Assembly: GCA_029858145.1 (NCBI GenBank)
Contig: JAOUFP010000080.1
Location: 1-9,252, forward strand
DNA from: Nitrospirota bacterium
GTDB lineage: Bacteria; Nitrospirota; Thermodesulfovibrionia; Thermodesulfovibrionales; UBA6898
DNA: 9,252 nucleotides
Direction: 5' to 3'
Each line of letters starts with the position of its first letter. Position 1 is the first letter of the stretch. The position numbers and the translations under genes were made by a program. The notes below the pieces were generated by a model that did not search any database, had not been told where the DNA came from, and was given only the letters and a program-made list of their open reading frames with translations. Of the stretch, positions 1 to 5,952 are shown piece by piece.

Positions 1-570
1 TTCATGCAGGGCCTGCAGGAGGGATGTCCTGTTTCCGCGGTCTCCGGTTTTCCACTGATGGTAGGCATGCAGCATCTCAGGCACGGCCTCCTCACCGTCT
101 CCGATGAGGAAGGCATCGATGAACGCTGCCATGGGAAGGGGATTCACGGTACACGGACCGCCCGCGATGACCAGGGGAGACCCTCCCATGTCCATTCTCT
201 CCTCGCGTCTGACCGGCACGCCGCCCAGGTGGAGCATGTTCAGGACTGTTGTGTACGAGAGTTCGTACTGCAGGCTGAACCCTATAATATCGAAAGCCTT
301 CAGGGGCTTTTTTGACTCAAGCGAAGAAAGGAGCATGCCCCTGGTCTTCACCGCCTCTTCGAGGTCTGTCCAGGGTGCGAAGACCCGTTCGGCAGAGGCA
401 AAGGGAAGGTTGTTGATGATATGGTAGAGGACCTTCATCCCCAGGTGTGACATCCCTATTTCATAAACGTCGGGAAAAGCAAGGGCAACACTTACCGGGG
501 CTTGCTTGCGTATCGAGTTGATTTCGCTGTTTATGTATCTGCTGGGTTTCTGAAAATGTATATAATTCAC
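1..570 (-). CDS. Radical SAM family protein, TIGR03960-like, N-terminal part (runs off the left edge)
   Basis: The minus strand is open for 190 codons from a GTG at 570 to the window edge, and the 3' part lies outside. The predicted product begins MNYIHFQKPSRYINSEINS and contains ALAFPDVYEIGMSHLGMK (residues 29-46), FDIIGFSLQYELSYTTVLNML (93-113, abridged reading), AGGPCTVNPLPMA (136-148) and FLIGDGEEAVPEM (154-166). These blocks are characteristic of the B12-binding-like N-terminal region of the uncharacterised radical SAM family TIGR03960. In that family the CxxxCxxC cluster follows this region, so it would lie beyond the edge and cannot be checked here. An in-frame TAA at 601-603 limits how far the start can move upstream. 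GTG at 592-594 is an alternative start, but GTG 570 sits just before the conserved KPSRYI block. Neither start has a Shine-Dalgarno; a -10-like TATTTT lies 7 bases before GTG 570. The family assignment is from memory of its motifs. The substrate is unknown. Confidence 0.8.
   Translation of the reverse strand, partial: MNYIHFQKPSRYINSEINSIRKQAPVSVALAFPDVYEIGMSHLGMKVLYHIINNLPFASAERVFAPWTDLEEAVKTRGMLLSSLESKKPLKAFDIIGFSLQYELSYTTVLNMLHLGGVPVRREERMDMGGSPLVIAGGPCTVNPLPMAAFIDAFLIGDGEEAVPEMLHAYHQWKTGDRGNRTSLLQALHE
561..566 (+). promoter_or_regulatory. Plus-strand TATAAT -10 box inside the divergent spacer
   Basis: A perfect TATAAT is present on the plus strand just inside the start of the minus-strand radical SAM gene. 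No good -35 hexamer lies 16-18 bases upstream (the sequence there is near TCTGCT), so the site rests on the -10 alone. It points into the structured spacer that ends in a terminator-like stem near 707. The stretch is AT-rich, so a chance match is possible. Confidence 0.3.
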
Positions 571-577
571 TGTTTTA

Positions 578-607
578 AAAATAACACTCTGCACCCTGCT
601 TTAGCAA
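578..607 (-). promoter_or_regulatory. Candidate promoter for the radical SAM gene
   Basis: Reading the minus strand, TTGCTA (602-607) is followed after 18 bases by TATTTT (578-583), and the GTG start lies 7 bases further on. Each hexamer matches the sigma-70 consensus at four of six positions. The expected transcription start falls on or next to the GTG, which would give a leaderless message. The assignment is by inspection only. Confidence 0.3.
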
Positions 608-680
608 GATTGGCGCTTTCAGCCTCAGCAAAGGCCGGAAAGTCAGGTGTCCCGTCCCCTGCGACCAGGACATTCAGCAT

Positions 681-707
681 GGGTCCCGGACAAGGGACCT
701 CTTTTCT
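681..707 (+). terminator. Intrinsic terminator-like hairpin, plus strand
   Basis: GGTCCC (682-687) and GGGACC (694-699) form a perfect six-base-pair GC-rich stem around a six-base loop, extended by a possible G-U pair. It is followed directly by TCTTTTCT. On the opposite strand the stem is not followed by T residues, so it works only for plus-strand transcription. No plus-strand gene lies upstream in this window. Confidence 0.45.
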
Positions 708-718
708 GCTGTTACGAC

Positions 719-748
719 TTGACTTAGCACAGGTTTTACAGCTTTAAT
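719..748 (+). promoter_or_regulatory. Candidate sigma-70 promoter for the bamD-like gene
   Basis: TTGACT (719-724) and TTTAAT (743-748) are separated by 18 bases, and each matches consensus at five of six positions. The first ATG is only 4 bases beyond the -10 box and the second, adjacent in frame, is 7 bases beyond. A transcript starting at the usual distance would therefore begin about at the second ATG (755), a leaderless arrangement. No Shine-Dalgarno is present between promoter and gene, which fits this reading. Confidence 0.5.
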
Positions 749-751
749 AAC

Positions 752-1525
752 ATGATGAAATTGCCCAGAATTGCCTTGATCATACCGGCGCTGCTCCTGG
801 TCTTCGCCTGCGCGGGAAAGACGCCGGTGAAAACTTCCCCGGAGGAATTCAATCCCGAGGTCGCCTTCGAGAAGGCCAACAAGCTCATAGACGACAAGGA
901 CTACGCGGAGGCGAGGGCGCTGCTGCTCGAGATCAAGAACAGGGACCTCACAAAAAAATACGCTCCCCTCGCGCAGCTCAGGATCGCCGACGCATATGTG
1001 AAGGAAGATGAGACGGAGCTCGCGGTGGCGGAATACAGGCGCTTCATCGAATTATACCCTGACCACAGGCATGCCCCCTACGCGCAGTATCAGATAGCGA
1101 TGGTCTACTTCAACCAGATAGAAAGCCCGGAGCGCGGGTATGGCGGCGCTGCGAAGGCGCTCGCTGAGTTCGAGAAACTGAAAAGGGACTACCCGCGGAA
1201 TCCCTATAAGGACGTGGTCGAACTCAGGATAGAAAAATGCAGAAACACCATGGCAGACTATGAATTTCTTGTCGGCGAGTTTTATTTGAAGCGGGGCTCA
1301 TACAACGCCGCGATCGGCCGCTTCGAGACGCTGCTGAAGAAGTTCCCTGATTACAAAAAAGAAGAGAACGTGCTGCTGAACCTCGGCATTGCGTACAAGA
1401 ATTCCGGTGATACGGAAAAGGCGGAGTTGTATCTGAACCGCCTGATCGAAAAATATCCGAACAGCCGTCTTGCCGGTGACGCAAAAAAAGAGCTTTCTTC
1501 GCTGAAGAAAGCCGCCACCAAATAA
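752..1525 (+). CDS. bamD: BamD-like outer-membrane assembly lipoprotein (TPR repeats)
   Basis: The 257-residue product starts with a lipoprotein signal: a basic n-region (MMKLPR), a hydrophobic stretch and a lipobox ending VFAC with Cys20 as the predicted lipidated residue. The mature part is built of about five tetratricopeptide-like repeats from residue 35 to 240. The blocks EYRRFIELYPDHRHAPYAQY (94-113), AEFEKLKRDYPRNPY (138-152) and EFLVGEFYLKRGSYNAAIGR (171-190) follow the pattern of BamD/YfiO, the essential lipoprotein of the BAM complex. BAM inserts beta-barrel proteins into the outer membrane, and BamD sits on its periplasmic face. Length fits the family. Start: ATG 752 and ATG 755 are adjacent; the promoter position favours 755 on a leaderless message. 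The stop lies 21 bases before the next gene, so the two are probably co-transcribed. A general TPR lipoprotein (YbgF/CpoB type) is the main alternative, but the central blocks favour BamD. Confidence 0.85.
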   Translation: MMKLPRIALIIPALLLVFACAGKTPVKTSPEEFNPEVAFEKANKLIDDKDYAEARALLLEIKNRDLTKKYAPLAQLRIADAYVKEDETELAVAEYRRFIELYPDHRHAPYAQYQIAMVYFNQIESPERGYGGAAKALAEFEKLKRDYPRNPYKDVVELRIEKCRNTMADYEFLVGEFYLKRGSYNAAIGRFETLLKKFPDYKKEENVLLNLGIAYKNSGDTEKAELYLNRLIEKYPNSRLAGDAKKELSSLKKAATK

Positions 1526-1546
1526 CCTTGTTTCATCCTCTCCGGA

Positions 1547-2185
1547 ATGAACTATTACCCTGCGTTTCTTGATCTTGAAGGGAAAAAAGCGGTTGTCGTC
1601 GGCGGCGGCAGGGTCGCGGAACGCAAGGTGCTGACGCTGCTCAGGGCAGGCGCAGAGGTGACGGTTGTCAGCCCGGCGTTGACGGAGAGGCTGCAGAAAG
1701 AAAAAGAGGCGAAACGCATCCGGCAGGTCCCCCGCAGTTACCGGCAGGGTGATCTGGACGGAAGCTTTCTGGTGATCGCCGCTACGGATTCCCCTGAAGT
1801 GAACAAAAAGGTCGCGGGAGACGCGCCCGGGCTTCTCAATGTCGTTGATGTCCCCTCCGAGTGTAATTTCATCGCTCCTTCTGTCGTGCAGAGAGGACCT
1901 CTTGTTTTTGCGATATCCACAGGCGGCACGAGCCCTGCCCTTGCAAAGACGGTCAGGAAGGAAATCGAAAAAGCATACGGCCCGGTTTTTGCCGGTTACC
2001 TCGCATTCGTGAAATCCCTCAGGGTCCGCGCGATGCGGGAAATCCCTGATAAACGAAAGAGGGAACAATTTCTGAAGGGCCTGGCTTCAGAAGATATTGT
2101 CGGCGCGCTGCGCACAAAAGGGCTGGATGACGTTAAACAGACAGTCCTGAAAAAGTTCCTGAAATTGACCGGGGGAAAACAGTAA
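1547..2185 (+). CDS. Precorrin-2 dehydrogenase / siroheme synthase (CysG N-terminal, Met8p type)
   Basis: This 212-residue cytoplasmic protein has the Rossmann-fold NAD-binding motif VVVGGGRVAERKVL (16-29), the block NVVDVPSECNFIAPS (98-112) and AISTGGTSPALAK (122-134). These are signatures of the N-terminal module of CysG and of stand-alone Met8p/SirC/YlnF enzymes. Such proteins oxidise precorrin-2 to sirohydrochlorin with NAD, and some also insert Fe to make siroheme. Asp101 in VVDVP aligns with the catalytic Asp of CysG/Met8p, and Ser124 with the regulated serine. No SUMT methyltransferase domain is fused, and length matches stand-alone members. Siroheme serves sulfite and nitrite reductases; a cobalamin or heme d1 branch is also possible. 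ATG 1547 is preceded by CTCTCCGG, which is not a convincing Shine-Dalgarno, so translation may depend on coupling to the bamD-like gene 21 bases upstream. Whether it has ferrochelatase activity cannot be read from sequence. Confidence 0.9.
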   Translation: MNYYPAFLDLEGKKAVVVGGGRVAERKVLTLLRAGAEVTVVSPALTERLQKEKEAKRIRQVPRSYRQGDLDGSFLVIAATDSPEVNKKVAGDAPGLLNVVDVPSECNFIAPSVVQRGPLVFAISTGGTSPALAKTVRKEIEKAYGPVFAGYLAFVKSLRVRAMREIPDKRKREQFLKGLASEDIVGALRTKGLDDVKQTVLKKFLKLTGGKQ

Positions 2186-2240
2186 CCCCGGAACACGCCG
2201 CAGGCCGGACGTGAAAGTCTGCTGATTCTGAAAAGACCGG

Positions 2241-2272
2241 TTCACCGCAGGGACACAGACAACGCAGGGAAA
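2241..2272 (+). repeat. Possible degenerate copy of a dispersed CACAGAG-type repeat
   Basis: The stretch begins TTCACCGCAGGGACACAG and continues with ACAACGCAGGGAAA, so a CGCAGGG unit occurs twice around an ACACAGACA core. It resembles the short intergenic repeats of the form ACCACAGAGACACAGAG that are scattered through many bacterial genomes. Only one copy is present here, so the repeat call rests on resemblance remembered from other genomes. Confidence 0.35.
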
Positions 2273-2353
2273 AATCAGGGGGACCGGCTAAAACGTGGTT
2301 CGCTTACAGCAATCTTCATGTTTCCATTCCCGGTCTTCGTCTTTTTTGGGACG

Positions 2354-2385
2354 CCTCGGGGCTGTGCGCGGGAAACCGAGGTTTT
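2354..2385 (+). terminator. Weak terminator candidate for the bamD/siroheme operon
   Basis: CCTCGG (2354-2359) can pair with CCGAGG (2376-2381) around a 16-base loop, and TTTTC follows. The loop is long and the T-run short, and the stem lies about 170 bases after the stop codon, so this is a weak call. It would act only on plus-strand transcription. Confidence 0.25.
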
Positions 2386-2421
2386 CAGGATGACGGGGCA
2401 GCAGTGGCAGCATCGGCCGCC

Positions 2422-2443
2422 GGGTAATATCAGGCTTTTACCC
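2422..2443. repeat. Inverted repeat GGGTAA/TTACCC
   Basis: GGGTAA (2422-2427) and TTACCC (2438-2443) form a perfect six-base-pair inverted repeat with a ten-base spacer, 23 bases beyond the stop of the minus-strand CBS gene. Neither strand has a T-run directly after it, so it is not a standard intrinsic terminator. It might stabilise the 3' end of the CBS message or be chance. Confidence 0.35.
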
Positions 2444-2466
2444 CGCCGCTCAAACAGTCCAGGCCT

Positions 2467-2955
2467 TCATTTTAATTTTTTGAGCACCGCCTTCAGAATG
2501 TCCGCCCTCGATATGATCCCGACCAGCATGTTTTTTTCATCGACTACAGGCAGCCTCCTGATCTTCTTCTCATCCATGATCTGCGCAGCTTCCGCGATAT
2601 TGGCGTTCGTTTTTATCGTCGCTGCCGGGGCAGTCATGATATCTCCGACAATGTCTCCCATCCTGCGTTCGGGAAGCGGTTCGCCCAGCATGTGTTTCAG
2701 GACGTCCTTGAGCGAGTGCTCCTTTCTCATCCCAAGTATCGAGAGGATATCAGCCTGGGTAATGATGCCGATGACCTTGTTTTTTTTATCAACCACCGGC
2801 AGGCCGCTTATATTTTTTTCCGACAGGATTTTTGCCACGTGCAAGATGCTTTCATATTTCAGCACGGTGATGACGTCCTTGCTCATCACATCCTGAACGT
2901 GCATCTCGAGACCCATCGTGGATCTTATATGTCCGGTGCTCCGTTTAGTACTCAT
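2467..2955 (-). CDS. Stand-alone tandem CBS-domain protein
   Basis: The 162-residue soluble product consists almost entirely of two CBS domains, at about residues 20-76 and 103-159. Each ends in the typical core: ISGLPVVDKKNKVIGIITQA (49-68) and IRRLPVVDEKNMLVGIISRA (132-151), both followed by ADIL. CBS pairs (Bateman modules) bind adenine nucleotides such as AMP or ATP and usually regulate a partner protein. No catalytic domain is attached, so it is most likely a small regulatory or energy-sensing protein; the partner cannot be inferred. Start: ATG 2955 is preceded by AAGGAGA (2961-2967) at 5 bases, a strong Shine-Dalgarno, which rules out the internal Met14 and Met18. The first 17 residues are outside the domains. 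It is separated from the acyl ligase gene by 190 bases and is probably its own transcription unit. Confidence 0.9.
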   Translation of the reverse strand: MSTKRSTGHIRSTMGLEMHVQDVMSKDVITVLKYESILHVAKILSEKNISGLPVVDKKNKVIGIITQADILSILGMRKEHSLKDVLKHMLGEPLPERRMGDIVGDIMTAPAATIKTNANIAEAAQIMDEKKIRRLPVVDEKNMLVGIISRADILKAVLKKLK

Positions 2956-2992
2956 AAAGCTCTCCTTGGAAATGATTTAGCCTTCAGTTCAT

Positions 2993-3021
2993 ATTTTACA
3001 CAACTGATGCCGTAAATGAAA
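2993..3021 (-). promoter_or_regulatory. Weak promoter candidate for the CBS-domain gene
   Basis: Reading the minus strand, TTTCAT (3016-3021) and TAAAAT (2993-2998) are spaced by 17 bases, about 38 bases upstream of the start codon. The -10 matches five of six consensus positions; the -35 is poor. Unlike several other genes here, this placement leaves room for a normal leader with the AAGGAGA site. Confidence 0.25.
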
Positions 3022-3145
3022 TTAAAGGCCTTCGAGTGATTTTACCGCATTCAGTCCGCTGAACCGGAAAATCTGCAAAACGGCTCGCGACTCTCCTGGT
3101 CCCCCGGAACAGCCCTGGATCCGTTAGCGCGGCTGTCTCGGCCCG

Positions 3146-5800
3146 TCAGCTTTTCTTCAGGTCCCTGACTCTTTCCCTGAGCAGGTTCGCGAAGTACTGA
3201 TACTCGTCCACCCCGTCCGGCTTTTTTGAAAGGCCGACTTCTGAAGCGAGCAGCGGCCTGCCGAAAGTTACGATGATTTTGCGCGGCCTGGGCCAGACAG
3301 CGGTGCGGGGGAGGGCCTCAAAGGCCCCCTCTATGAGGACCGGGACTACCGCCACGCCGGTTTCGACCGCCAGAATCCCGACGCCTTTCTTGAATTCCAT
3401 GAGGTTGCCGTCAAAGGACCGTCCGCCTTCCGGGAAGACAGAGAGAGAATAGCCGTGTCTCAGAACCTGCGCCGAGGTCTGCAGCGCCTTGTTCAGATAG
3501 GAAGAGGAATCTATCGGGATAACATTGCCGAGCCTTGCGAGCCAGCCCTTGAAAGTCCCGCTGAAATAGTCGCTCAGGCCGAGGGTGCAGATGTTTCTGA
3601 AGCGGGCAAAAGGTACCGAAAGAAGTACCGCAAAACCATCCAGATAACTGGCATGATTCGGCGCGAGAATGAAATTTCCGCCGGCAGGGATGTTCTGAAC
3701 ACCCCGGGCCTCAAGCCTGAAGAAGAGCTTGAATATGAGCTTGAGAATCGTATGCAGGAGGAACATCGGCAGCAGCAATGCCTTCGATTCCCCGAACAGT
3801 ATTTCCTCCGCAGGCTCTGTCGTGAGGATATTTTTCCAGCTCGTTTTTACGGCGCCCTCCGCGGACACCCCCCGGGAAGTCTGTATCCTGATCTTCACTG
3901 TCAGCTCTCCGACGGTGTGTATGTCCGCCAGGAAATTCTCCGGCAGCTGAAGAGAGAAGGTCTTCTCCAGGCTTGCGACCAGTTCGATCTTCGAGAGGGA
4001 GTCAAGCCCCAGGTCGAGTTCGAGATTGTCATCAGGCATGATCTTCTGCCGGTCCTTTGAAAACTGTCCTATCGCATTGATGATCGCCTGAGCTGTTTCA
4101 TCTCTTACCGCAGGCGCCTCTTCTGCCGTCACCTTTTCCCCCGCGGGAGCAGGCCGTATGATATCACCCTTTATCATAAAGCGTCTCAGTTTTCCAAGCG
4201 GGGTCCTTGGGAGGGGCTCTTTGGTGACTGAGTAGCCAGTGACTCTCAAATAGGAAGGGAGTTTGCCTGAAAGTTCATTGATCTCCCATTTGACCGCTTC
4301 CTGGATATTGGATATGCCCGCCTGTTTCGCGTAGTCGAAGTCCGGCACGATGACCGCATGGAGCGATTCCGTTATCCCCCCGGACTCAATGCCAGTGACG
4401 CAGATTTCCTTGATTAAAGGGGCAGTGAGGTATACCTTTTCGACCTCTTCAGGATAGATGTTTTTGCCGGAACTCAGCACGATGACCTCTTTCGACCGTC
4501 CGGTGATGAAGAGATAGCCGTCTCTGTCGATCCGTCCCAGGTCGCCGGTCCTGAACCAGCCGTCCCTGATTGCATCGGCGGTAGCTTCGGGATTTTTGTA
4601 ATAACCTTTCATCACCATCGGGCCCTTTACCTCGATCTCGCCTTCTCCGGTGTCAGAGGGGTTCAGAATTCTCATCGTCACCGAAGGAAGGGGTTTGCCT
4701 GCAGAGCCGGGTTTTCTGCGGCCGGGCGGGTTGAACGTCAGGACAGGGGAGGTCTCTGTCAGCCCGTAGCCCTCCAGGAGCGTGAAGCCGAGCGCCTCGA
4801 GGTCTTTCATGATCGACGGATCGAGTTTTGCCCCTCCGCTGCCGAAGAAACGAAACCGCTCGCCGAAGGCCCTGTGGGCGGAGGCGAAGACAAAGCGTCC
4901 TGTATTGATGCCGAACTGCTCCCTGAGATATCCTGAGAGGCGGTGGAGCCTCAGAAGCAGAAAAGACAGCGGGCCGGGCAGGTCGCTGATTTTTTTCATG
5001 ATCCCGTTCCTGAGCAGATTGAGCAGCTGCGGTACCCCTATCAGGATGGTCACCCCCCTTTCATTTATCGCAGAGAGGAGATCAGGCCCTTTGAGGCTGG
5101 CCGGATAGGTGATGGACGCACCGAGGAAGACAGGGACGAGAAAGGTGCACATGAACGCGTAGGTGTGGTGCAGCGGGAGCACGGAGAGGACGTTGTCCTC
5201 ATGGGTGACGATCCGGGCGTCTTTGAGCGCCTCCGCGTCGGAGCAGAAGTTATGGTGAGTGAGAATGACCCCTTTGGGCCTGCCGGTTGTCCCCGAGGTA
5301 TAGATGATCGACGCGATGTCTTCCGGCGAGGCCTCCGGGAATGCGCCGGGGTTTGCAGATCCCCCCGGGGGACGGAATTCCCGGGCGTCAAGATGAATGA
5401 GTTGAATCGTATGCCCAACCTCTGACAGTTTTTCGGCAGCTGCCTTCACGGCCGCCCCGGTCATCTGACTGTGAAACACGATTTCTGTTTCTGAATCGTG
5501 CAGGAGATTTCGTATCTCCCCGGGGCCAAGCTGTGGGTCCATCGGCACGGCGATGCCTCCTGCGGTCAGGACCGACAGGTAGGCGGCACACCATTCGGGC
5601 CTGTTTTCGGCGATGATCGCCACACGGTCGCCTTTTTGCACCCCCGCGTGCACAAGGGAAACGGCGAGGGCAGACACCTCCGCGGCAAACGCTTCATAGG
5701 TTATGGTCTTCCATCCTTCACGGAACAAATGGAAGGCGATATTGTGGGGGTACTCTGCTGCGACCCTGAAAAAGGTTTCCTGTATTGTCTTACCCGTCAT
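3146..5800 (-). CDS. Acyl-activating ligase / acyl carrier protein / PlsC acyltransferase fusion
   Basis: From ATG 5800 the product has 884 residues in three modules. First is an AMP-forming acyl ligase (about 1-560), with P-loop YTSGTTGRPKG (167-177), YGLTET (345-350), the C-terminal hinge region TGRSKE (433-438) and the catalytic-type Lys537 in TPLGK. Next is an acyl carrier domain (about 566-644) with LGLDSLS, where Ser601 is the expected phosphopantetheine site. Last is a PlsC-type acyltransferase (about 674-860) with a hydrophobic entry helix, NHASYLD carrying the HX4D pair His716/Asp721, and FPEGGRS (789-795). The likely role is to activate a fatty acid, load it on its own carrier and pass it to a lysophospholipid or glycerophosphate at the membrane, comparable to Aas but with module order reversed and a carrier inserted. 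Start: ATG 5800 has AGGGGA (5808-5813) at 7 bases and begins in family register (TIQETFFRVAAEYP). The frame is also open to ATG 5893 (915 residues), which lacks a Shine-Dalgarno. The acceptor is unknown. Confidence 0.85.
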   Translation of the reverse strand: MTGKTIQETFFRVAAEYPHNIAFHLFREGWKTITYEAFAAEVSALAVSLVHAGVQKGDRVAIIAENRPEWCAAYLSVLTAGGIAVPMDPQLGPGEIRNLLHDSETEIVFHSQMTGAAVKAAAEKLSEVGHTIQLIHLDAREFRPPGGSANPGAFPEASPEDIASIIYTSGTTGRPKGVILTHHNFCSDAEALKDARIVTHEDNVLSVLPLHHTYAFMCTFLVPVFLGASITYPASLKGPDLLSAINERGVTILIGVPQLLNLLRNGIMKKISDLPGPLSFLLLRLHRLSGYLREQFGINTGRFVFASAHRAFGERFRFFGSGGAKLDPSIMKDLEALGFTLLEGYGLTETSPVLTFNPPGRRKPGSAGKPLPSVTMRILNPSDTGEGEIEVKGPMVMKGYYKNPEATADAIRDGWFRTGDLGRIDRDGYLFITGRSKEVIVLSSGKNIYPEEVEKVYLTAPLIKEICVTGIESGGITESLHAVIVPDFDYAKQAGISNIQEAVKWEINELSGKLPSYLRVTGYSVTKEPLPRTPLGKLRRFMIKGDIIRPAPAGEKVTAEEAPAVRDETAQAIINAIGQFSKDRQKIMPDDNLELDLGLDSLSKIELVASLEKTFSLQLPENFLADIHTVGELTVKIRIQTSRGVSAEGAVKTSWKNILTTEPAEEILFGESKALLLPMFLLHTILKLIFKLFFRLEARGVQNIPAGGNFILAPNHASYLDGFAVLLSVPFARFRNICTLGLSDYFSGTFKGWLARLGNVIPIDSSSYLNKALQTSAQVLRHGYSLSVFPEGGRSFDGNLMEFKKGVGILAVETGVAVVPVLIEGAFEALPRTAVWPRPRKIIVTFGRPLLASEVGLSKKPDGVDEYQYFANLLRERVRDLKKS

Positions 5801-5893
5801 TCCATAATCCCCTGAACGATCCGGACATGCGGCAAACCGTTCTCCCGTCATTATTGAAGGTTGTTCCTGGCATCTGCTATACTTTTTAATCAT

Positions 5894-5925
5894 TTTACAG
5901 AAAATCGAATCTAAATTCCTGTAAT
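5894..5925 (+). promoter_or_regulatory. Weak promoter candidate for the MoeB/HesA-like gene
   Basis: TTTACA (5894-5899) and TGTAAT (5920-5925) each match consensus at five of six positions, but the spacing is 20 bases, longer than ideal. A start near 5932 would leave a leader of about 20 bases containing GAGGGG. The region also lies between divergent genes, so it may serve the acyl ligase on the other strand. Confidence 0.25.
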
Positions 5926-5952
5926 TTTAACGAGGCGAGGGGAAAAACAGAC

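Larger units (their letters stand above)
573..707 (+). ncRNA. Candidate structured small RNA between divergent genes
   Basis: Reading the plus strand, three hairpins follow one another. The first pairs CTTTC (616-620) with GAAAG (638-642), with GCC/GGC pairing inside it. The second pairs TGTCC with GGACA across roughly 648-672. The third is GGTCCC (682-687) with GGGACC (694-699), followed by TCTTTTCT. A perfect TATAAT at 561-566 could place a transcript start near 573, giving an RNA of about 135 bases. No plausible protein is encoded here on this strand. I tried to match it to 4.5S/SRP RNA, RNase P RNA, cobalamin, TPP and c-di-GMP aptamers and found no convincing conserved core. It could alternatively be a leader RNA for the bamD-like gene at 752. 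Existence as an RNA is inferred; the base pairing is seen. Confidence 0.3.
2186..2466. other. Gene-free spacer between convergent genes
   Basis: The siroheme synthase gene and the CBS gene converge on this stretch. I see no credible gene; the open frames through it are antisense or continuations into the CBS gene. It contains a repeat-like CACCGCAGGGACACAG segment near 2241, an inverted repeat CCTCGG/CCGAGG with TTTTC after it (2354-2385) and an inverted repeat GGGTAA/TTACCC (2422-2443). Confidence 0.6.

Noticed and set aside
600..720. Possible cobalamin riboswitch, suggested by AAAGTCAGGTG and a CCCCTGCGACC block
   Set aside because: The conserved GCCACTG segment and a proper B12 box in the right order are missing, and the gene directly downstream encodes a BamD-like protein. 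The resemblance is limited to short G/C-rich words.
711..720. TGTTACGACTT resembles the antisense of the conserved 16S rRNA 3' end
   Set aside because: Only about 10-11 bases match; the flanking sequence is unrelated to 16S rRNA, so it is a chance match.
1298..2068. 256-codon minus-strand frame across the bamD/siroheme synthase junction
   Set aside because: It is antisense to two clearly recognisable genes and rich in Arg, Phe and His, as expected for a shadow frame.
3455..4060. 201-codon plus-strand frame inside the acyl ligase fusion region
   Set aside because: It is antisense to the ACP/PlsC part, whose domain motifs are unambiguous; the plus frame shows no family features.
3146..5893. 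Extended start of the acyl ligase fusion at ATG 5893
   Set aside because: The extra 31 residues have no family similarity and no Shine-Dalgarno, while ATG 5800 has AGGGGA at 7 bases and starts in family register.
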